Source of the DNA: JBGPYB01 sp041493035
GTDB lineage: Bacteria > Acidobacteriota > Vicinamibacteria > Fen-336
Reading direction: 5' to 3'
DNA length: 17,139 nt
NCBI GenBank assembly: GCA_041493035.1
Contig: JBGPYB010000103.1
Location: 1 to 17,139 of the forward strand
The translations under genes and the position numbers were made by a program. Below, piece by piece: positions 13,520-17,139 of this stretch (positions are counted from its first letter, which is position 1; each line of letters starts with the position of its first letter). The notes under the pieces were generated by a model. That model saw only the letters and a list, made by a program, of their open reading frames with translations, did not search any database and had not been told where the DNA came from.

Positions 13520-16318
13520 CTAGCGAGAGGACTGGAGAATCCCGACGACGTCGGACGGGTGGTAGGAGACCGCCCAGGACCATCGGCCGAAACCGCCGTG
13601 CTGGTTCACCGCCTGGACCCACTCTTCGAGAAACCGCCGCTTTGCTCGGTTCTGCGCGGAGTCTTGTCCCTTGACCTCGAGAACCAGCAGAGCCCCGCTG
13701 CGCAGGCGGATCAGGAAATCCGGCCGATACTTTCTCACGACACCGTCGAAGACATAGGAGATCTCGAACCCCAGGTGGTCGTTCTTCGCCCAAGCGACGA
13801 CGTTGGCCTCATGGTCGAGGGCGAAAGCCTCGCTCGCCTCCCATGTGCTGTCGAAGACGCAGCGATTGACGTGGCAGCGCTGCGTGTACTCCCAGGGGCG
13901 GCCGGTGTGCCAGGGGAGCATGTCGCCGGTGCTGCGGATCGGATGCTCTCCATCGAAGACGGGCGTGATCGACTCGGTGTTCTCGAAGCGGATCTCCTCC
14001 CAGATGTGGCGAACAAGCTTGTTCATGTTGAGGGTGAGCAGCAGCCGCCTCCTTAGCGGATCCATCATGAACAGCTCGGGCTCCATGTGAATGCAGTCAG
14101 ACGCGAGGAACCTCTCGACGATGCCGACGAGTTGTGCGAGCAGCCACTCGCGGCTTCCGGTCCATCCGGGCTGCATCTGATCGAAGAGCTGGGCCGCGGT
14201 CTCGAAGACGATCCTCTGCATCCGGAGGCGGCCGTGCAGCTCCTCCAGCTCGATCGGCGTCAACCGCGTCATGTCCGTCTTCCCCTCCATGACGGGGGCC
14301 AGCTCGGCAAGCGTCGCGACATCGGTGGCCATCAGGTCCAGGGTCCGCACGCGACCGAGGTCCAGCGAAAGGCGCGGCGCGTAGGAGTGCTCGACGCGGA
14401 GGATGTTAGGCCACGTGATCTCGAAATCCGCCCTGTCGGGCAGCGGCTCGATGCGTGACTTCGGGGGCGGGGGCGGCGGAAGAACGTCGGGGTCTCCGCT
14501 CTCGTGGGGGAGAAACGTGAACGGCACGCCGAAAATGTTCACGTACTCGGGGGCGAAGAGTCCGCTCACCGGGTCGACCTCGTAGGACGTCCGCCTCAGG
14601 CCACGGCCCACGACCTGCTCGCAGAGAAGCTGGCTGGAGAAAGCCCTGAGACCCATCACGTGAGTCACGGTCTTCGCGTCCCAGCCCTCCGTGAGCATTC
14701 CGACCGAGATGACGTTCTGGATGGCGGCGCCGGGCTTGCCGGGCTGGCCGATGGTGTCCACCATGAGCCGGAGGCGTGCGGCCTGTTGGTCCCTGGTCAG
14801 CTTGCGAGCCGGAGGGTCGTCAGCGAGGGCGTCGACCTCCACATCGGATTCGGCTGCATCCGCCTCCGCATCCTCGCGAGCCTCGGCCTTCTCCAGAACC
14901 TTCGAGTCGATGTGCAGCGTCTTGTCGGGAGCGGTCAGCTCTTCGATGGGGATCCGGCCCCGGTCGAAGGCGTACTTCACCCGCGCCGCCGTCTCGGTCC
15001 GGTTGGCCACCGTGATGATGACTGGCGGTGTGTCGCGTCGCTCCTTGTCCCATCTCCGGCTCGTTTCGAGCCAGTCCTTGCCGAGCAGCATGTACGCGTT
15101 GCGGACCAGGTCCGGGAGGGCGTCGTGCTCCTCGGCCTTCCGGTTCAAGTCGTCCTTCACATGTTGATAGATGTGATAGAGCTTCGACCGATAGTCGCGG
15201 GCGTTCGGCACGCCGTCGTCTCGCACCACGACGCGCGGCGTCTTGACGAGGCCCGACTCGATGGCGTCGTTCAGGCCGAAGTCGCTGACAATCCACGAGA
15301 AGAGCGCCTCCTCGTCGTTGTTCTTCCCTGAAGGAGCGAAGGGCGTGGCCGAGAAGTCGTAGCACGCGAGGATGCCTCGCGTGCGGTGGATGCGGTCCAG
15401 GCCGCCGATCCACTTCGTGGCCTCCTCGATGTCGGCCTTGGCGACGCCCTTGACCTTTGACTCTGCCGGCACACGCCACGCGTGGTGGGCTTCGTCATTC
15501 AGGACGAGGAGGTTCGACGCGTCCGCCATCTCACCCAGGACTTCCCGGACGTAGGCGAGGTCGCTCTTGGCGCCGCGTTTGTCGACGCCCCGGCGGCGTC
15601 CGATCTGTGCCTCGGTCTCCCAGTTGAGGGCGTGCCAGTTGCGGATGAGCACACGCCCCTGCCGCAGCCGTTCGCGCAGCGCCACAGGGACCATGTCGAA
15701 GTGGTCGTAGTAGTTGCCCGTGGCCGAGTGTTGGAGAACCTCGAGCCTCTTCCTCACGGTGAGCCCCGGCGCGACGATGAACACGTTCTTCGAGAATCGC
15801 TTGTCTTGCGGGTTCGCGACGCGGTTCAAGACGTGCCACGCGATGACCATCGCCATGACCAGAGTCTTGCCCGACCCCGTGGCCATCTTGGCGCAGAGCC
15901 GCGGAAACGGGCCGCCGTCGCCACGGATCTCGACGCTCTGGAGGTCGCCGGGCGGGGCTTCCGCAAGCCAGATCAGCGTCTCGATCGCCTCCAACTGGCA
16001 GAAGAAGAACCGGCGCTGCCCCTCCGACAGCTCAGGGTCTCGCCAATGCTGAAGAAGGCGTTCGGTGATGCCGGTCACGCCGGGATAGCCCGCGTCACGC
16101 CAGGCCGTCACCCGCGACCGGATCCGGTTCGGCAGCTCCAGCGGAACGAAGATCCCCGGATCGTCGAAGTTCCGCGCGTCCGCGGTCGCCTTGACGTACC
16201 CGGCTGGGCGACGTCCAGAGACTCGGCTGAAGCTGCGGCTCTCCCGGTCGTACTTCCAGTGCTCGCCGGGTTCCGTGTAAGGCGAGTTGATGATGAGCTG
16301 GTCGATGGAACCGGGCAT
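13520..16318 (-). CDS. Type III-like restriction enzyme, helicase-nuclease (BPTD_3080-like)
   Basis: The 932-residue protein is a superfamily 2 translocase fused to a nuclease. Motif I is MATGSGKT (145-152), motif II DEAH (275-278), motif III SATPF (323-327), motif V includes GMLTEGWDAKTV (540-551) and motif VI EQVVGRGLRR (567-576). The C-terminus has a PD-(D/E)xK nuclease: Asp867 (RPDF), Glu881 and Lys883 (LEVKG). It should use ATP to move along DNA and cut unmodified invading DNA. A cognate methyltransferase is expected nearby but is not in the window; it may lie past the right edge. All catalytic motifs are present and the frame is open. The ATG follows GGAG by four bases. Acidic residues 477-500 and a Pro run at 614-619 are linkers. 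Name recalled from family annotation, not searched. Confidence 0.88.
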   Translation of the reverse strand: MPGSIDQLIINSPYTEPGEHWKYDRESRSFSRVSGRRPAGYVKATADARNFDDPGIFVPLELPNRIRSRVTAWRDAGYPGVTGITERLLQHWRDPELSEGQRRFFFCQLEAIETLIWLAEAPPGDLQSVEIRGDGGPFPRLCAKMATGSGKTLVMAMVIAWHVLNRVANPQDKRFSKNVFIVAPGLTVRKRLEVLQHSATGNYYDHFDMVPVALRERLRQGRVLIRNWHALNWETEAQIGRRRGVDKRGAKSDLAYVREVLGEMADASNLLVLNDEAHHAWRVPAESKVKGVAKADIEEATKWIGGLDRIHRTRGILACYDFSATPFAPSGKNNDEEALFSWIVSDFGLNDAIESGLVKTPRVVVRDDGVPNARDYRSKLYHIYQHVKDDLNRKAEEHDALPDLVRNAYMLLGKDWLETSRRWDKERRDTPPVIITVANRTETAARVKYAFDRGRIPIEELTAPDKTLHIDSKVLEKAEAREDAEADAAESDVEVDALADDPPARKLTRDQQAARLRLMVDTIGQPGKPGAAIQNVISVGMLTEGWDAKTVTHVMGLRAFSSQLLCEQVVGRGLRRTSYEVDPVSGLFAPEYVNIFGVPFTFLPHESGDPDVLPPPPPPKSRIEPLPDRADFEITWPNILRVEHSYAPRLSLDLGRVRTLDLMATDVATLAELAPVMEGKTDMTRLTPIELEELHGRLRMQRIVFETAAQLFDQMQPGWTGSREWLLAQLVGIVERFLASDCIHMEPELFMMDPLRRRLLLTLNMNKLVRHIWEEIRFENTESITPVFDGEHPIRSTGDMLPWHTGRPWEYTQRCHVNRCVFDSTWEASEAFALDHEANVVAWAKNDHLGFEISYVFDGVVRKYRPDFLIRLRSGALLVLEVKGQDSAQNRAKRRFLEEWVQAVNQHGGFGRWSWAVSYHPSDVVGILQSSR

Positions 16319-16351
16319 CAGACTCCGTCGTGCGAAGGCAGGCTTGGCGCT

Positions 16352-16567
16352 CTAGTCGTCGTCGAGGTCTTCGAAGAGGCGGTCCTCGGCTCCGAGATCA
16401 GGGTCCGTGGACTCAAAGAGCCGAGTCTTGGGGCGCACCTTGCCCCGCCCGTCGGCGGCGGCCTCATCCTCGGCCGCGGCCTGCTCATCCGTCTGACTCT
16501 CGTAGTGAGCGAGAACCCTCTGCACCCGGTCCTCGTCCCAACCCGTCGGGAACTTGGTCGGCGCCAT
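16352..16567 (-). CDS. Small acidic protein, antitoxin-like N-terminus
   Basis: The 71-residue protein begins MAPTKFPTGWDEDRVQRVLAHYESQTDEQ and is very acidic overall, ending in LFEDLDDD. From memory, the FPxGWDExRVxRVLxHYExQTxEE pattern is common at the N-terminus of small putative antitoxin-like proteins. In those the rest usually reads like a promoter- or toxin-binding tail, whereas here residues 40-71 are different (KVRPKTRLFESTDPDLGAEDRLFEDL). I cannot assign a function. The ATG at 16567 overlaps the original hicB stop (TGATG), and GAGG lies seven bases upstream; a TTG one codon earlier is also possible. The stop is 33 bases before the restriction gene, so the two are co-transcribed. It may bind or restrain the nuclease or belong to a toxin-antitoxin module. 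Confidence 0.7.
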   Translation of the reverse strand: MAPTKFPTGWDEDRVQRVLAHYESQTDEQAAAEDEAAADGRGKVRPKTRLFESTDPDLGAEDRLFEDLDDD

Positions 16568-16791
16568 CAAGCAACCTCGAGAACTTCGACCTCGACGTGC
16601 CCTCCCGCGGAGCTTTCGGGGATGGGGAGACCCTTTTAGCGGAGCCCTTCGAGGTGGAACTCCAGGGCCTCACGCATGCTTTGGGCTGTCTCTTCCTTGG
16701 TGGCGCCAGTGGCGGCACAGCCGGGCACATCAGGGCTGTAGGCCGCCCAGTTGTTGGGGGCCTTTTCGAAGACAACGACGTAGCGGTGCAT
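16567..16791 (-). pseudogene. hicB: hicB antitoxin interrupted by one in-frame TAA
   Basis: From the ATG at 16791 (GGAGAGGAG just upstream) the frame reads MHRYVVVFEKAPNNWAAYSP, DVPGCAATGATKEE and EALEFHLEGLR, the standard partial RNase H-like fold of short HicB antitoxins. A TAA at 16638-16636 stops it after 51 residues. The same frame then continues with KGLPIPESS and HVEVEVLEVA to a TGA at 16569-16567. That tail is exactly what follows EGLR in intact HicB proteins, so codon 52 is a nonsense mutation (a Glu, Lys or Gln codon one base away would restore it). Intact length would be 74 residues. HicB normally binds and blocks HicA and represses its own operon. The shortened protein may or may not fold. 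Sequencing error is possible. Confidence 0.88.
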
Positions 16792-16964
16792 GCTGTCTCC
16801 TCTCCTGCTGTGGAGCGTCCCCTTGGGCAGGTCATCTCCCGGCTTGCCCGGAACGGTCACGACCCCGATCTTCGCCGGATGGCTGAACTGATGGTGGCTC
16901 CCGCGGACTCGGCTGAGCCGCCAGCCATCCTCCCCAGCATCTTAACCACATCTCGAACCTTCAT
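16792..16964 (-). pseudogene. hicA: hicA toxin remnant with frameshift and lost C-terminus
   Basis: The ATG at 16964 opens MKVRDVVKML, a typical HicA start. After the tenth codon the frame is broken at 16934-16933: one base appears to be missing before EDGWRLSRVRGSHHQFSHPA and KIGVVTVPGKPGDDLPKGTL, which read in a different frame. The RGSHHQF segment holds the conserved catalytic His of the HicA mRNA interferase. The expected end GTLxSILxQAGL is missing: after GTLHS the frame runs as RRGDS straight into the hicB ATG with no stop, so about 20-30 bases seem deleted. HicA cleaves mRNA on the ribosome; this copy cannot make a normal toxin. It sits 13 bases after the preceding gene. This is my own translation; no homology search was done. 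Confidence 0.87.
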
Positions 16965-16977
16965 ATTCCGTTGCCGA

Positions 16978-17139
16978 TCACTTCACATCCACGACCTTCA
17001 AGCTTTCGATCCCCCGGTCGTCTGGAATCCGCCGGGGATCGTCTTGCAGCTTACCGGAGACCGTGGGACACGAACCCTCTCCATGAGCGCCAGTCGGAGG
17101 GATGACGTTCGCAAGCTGTGGGGAGACGAGGTCATTGTC
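16978..17139 (-). CDS. 3' end of an unrecognised gene running in from the right edge
   Basis: An uninterrupted frame enters at the right edge and ends at a TGA (16980-16978), giving 53 residues that end GIESLKVVDVK. The segment is soluble, with GAHGEGSCPTVSG and KLQDDPRRIPDDRG. I do not recognise the family. It is the first gene of the same-strand run that contains hicA, hicB, the acidic protein and the restriction enzyme, with a 13-base gap to hicA, so it probably belongs to the same operon. A methyltransferase or another defence component would fit the position but nothing in these residues proves it. The short length means chance openness cannot be excluded. Confidence 0.5.
   Translation of the reverse strand, partial: DNDLVSPQLANVIPPTGAHGEGSCPTVSGKLQDDPRRIPDDRGIESLKVVDVK

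Noticed and set aside
14504..15331. A 275-codon forward frame inside the restriction gene
   Set aside because: It is antisense to helicase motifs that are intact on the reverse strand, and the product resembles no protein family.
16636..16860. A GTG-started protein fusing the end of HicA to HicB
   Set aside because: It would begin downstream of the HicA catalytic His, and the hicB ATG at 16791 has its own strong Shine-Dalgarno. The fusion is better explained by a deletion in hicA.
1..17139. CRISPR arrays, insertion sequences, rRNA or tRNA genes
   Set aside because: No regularly spaced repeats, transposase motifs, terminal inverted repeats or RNA gene signatures were seen on reading either strand.

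Overview
The window is a GC-rich, gene-dense bacterial chromosome segment with almost no intergenic space; no stretch over about 130 bases lacks a gene. The organism is probably a member of Acidobacteriota or a related deep lineage. This is an inference from a secreted von Willebrand A protein of the kind expanded in Acidobacteria, a eukaryote/archaea-type (type II) methionine aminopeptidase, a bacterial SUI1 protein and frequent GTG starts. The sequence alone cannot prove the phylum.

Region 1 (1-2703) carries a cold-shock protein with a textbook terminator. It is followed by a DHH phosphoesterase overlapping a type II methionine aminopeptidase (ATGA overlap), a small charged protein on the other strand, and a SUI1/eIF1-like factor. 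The last two diverge from a perfect 12-bp palindrome that supplies a TAGAAT -10 box on each strand.

Region 2 (2721-6651) is a tightly packed forward run: a DECR-type short-chain reductase, an FAD-dependent amine/amino-acid oxidase, an APC permease coupled to it by a GTGA overlap, and an FKBP lipoprotein. The oxidase-permease pair looks like an uptake and oxidation unit for an amino compound.

Region 3 (6666-12578) holds a D-2-hydroxyacid dehydrogenase (reverse), a small secreted protein (forward) and a membrane-anchored diheme cytochrome c (reverse). It also has an oligopeptidase B with a good sigma70-like promoter, coupled by a TAGTG overlap to a stand-alone PaaZ/BoxD-type aldehyde dehydrogenase.

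Region 4 (12619-17139) is all on the reverse strand. In transcription order it contains the 3' end of an unknown gene entering from the right edge, a decayed hicA, a hicB broken by one in-frame TAA, a very acidic 71-residue protein, an intact 932-residue helicase-nuclease of the type III restriction (BPTD_3080-like) type, and the VWA protein. This is the left end of a probable defence locus. Its most striking feature is that the HicAB toxin-antitoxin module inside the operon carries several independent lesions, while the restriction enzyme and its small neighbour remain open.
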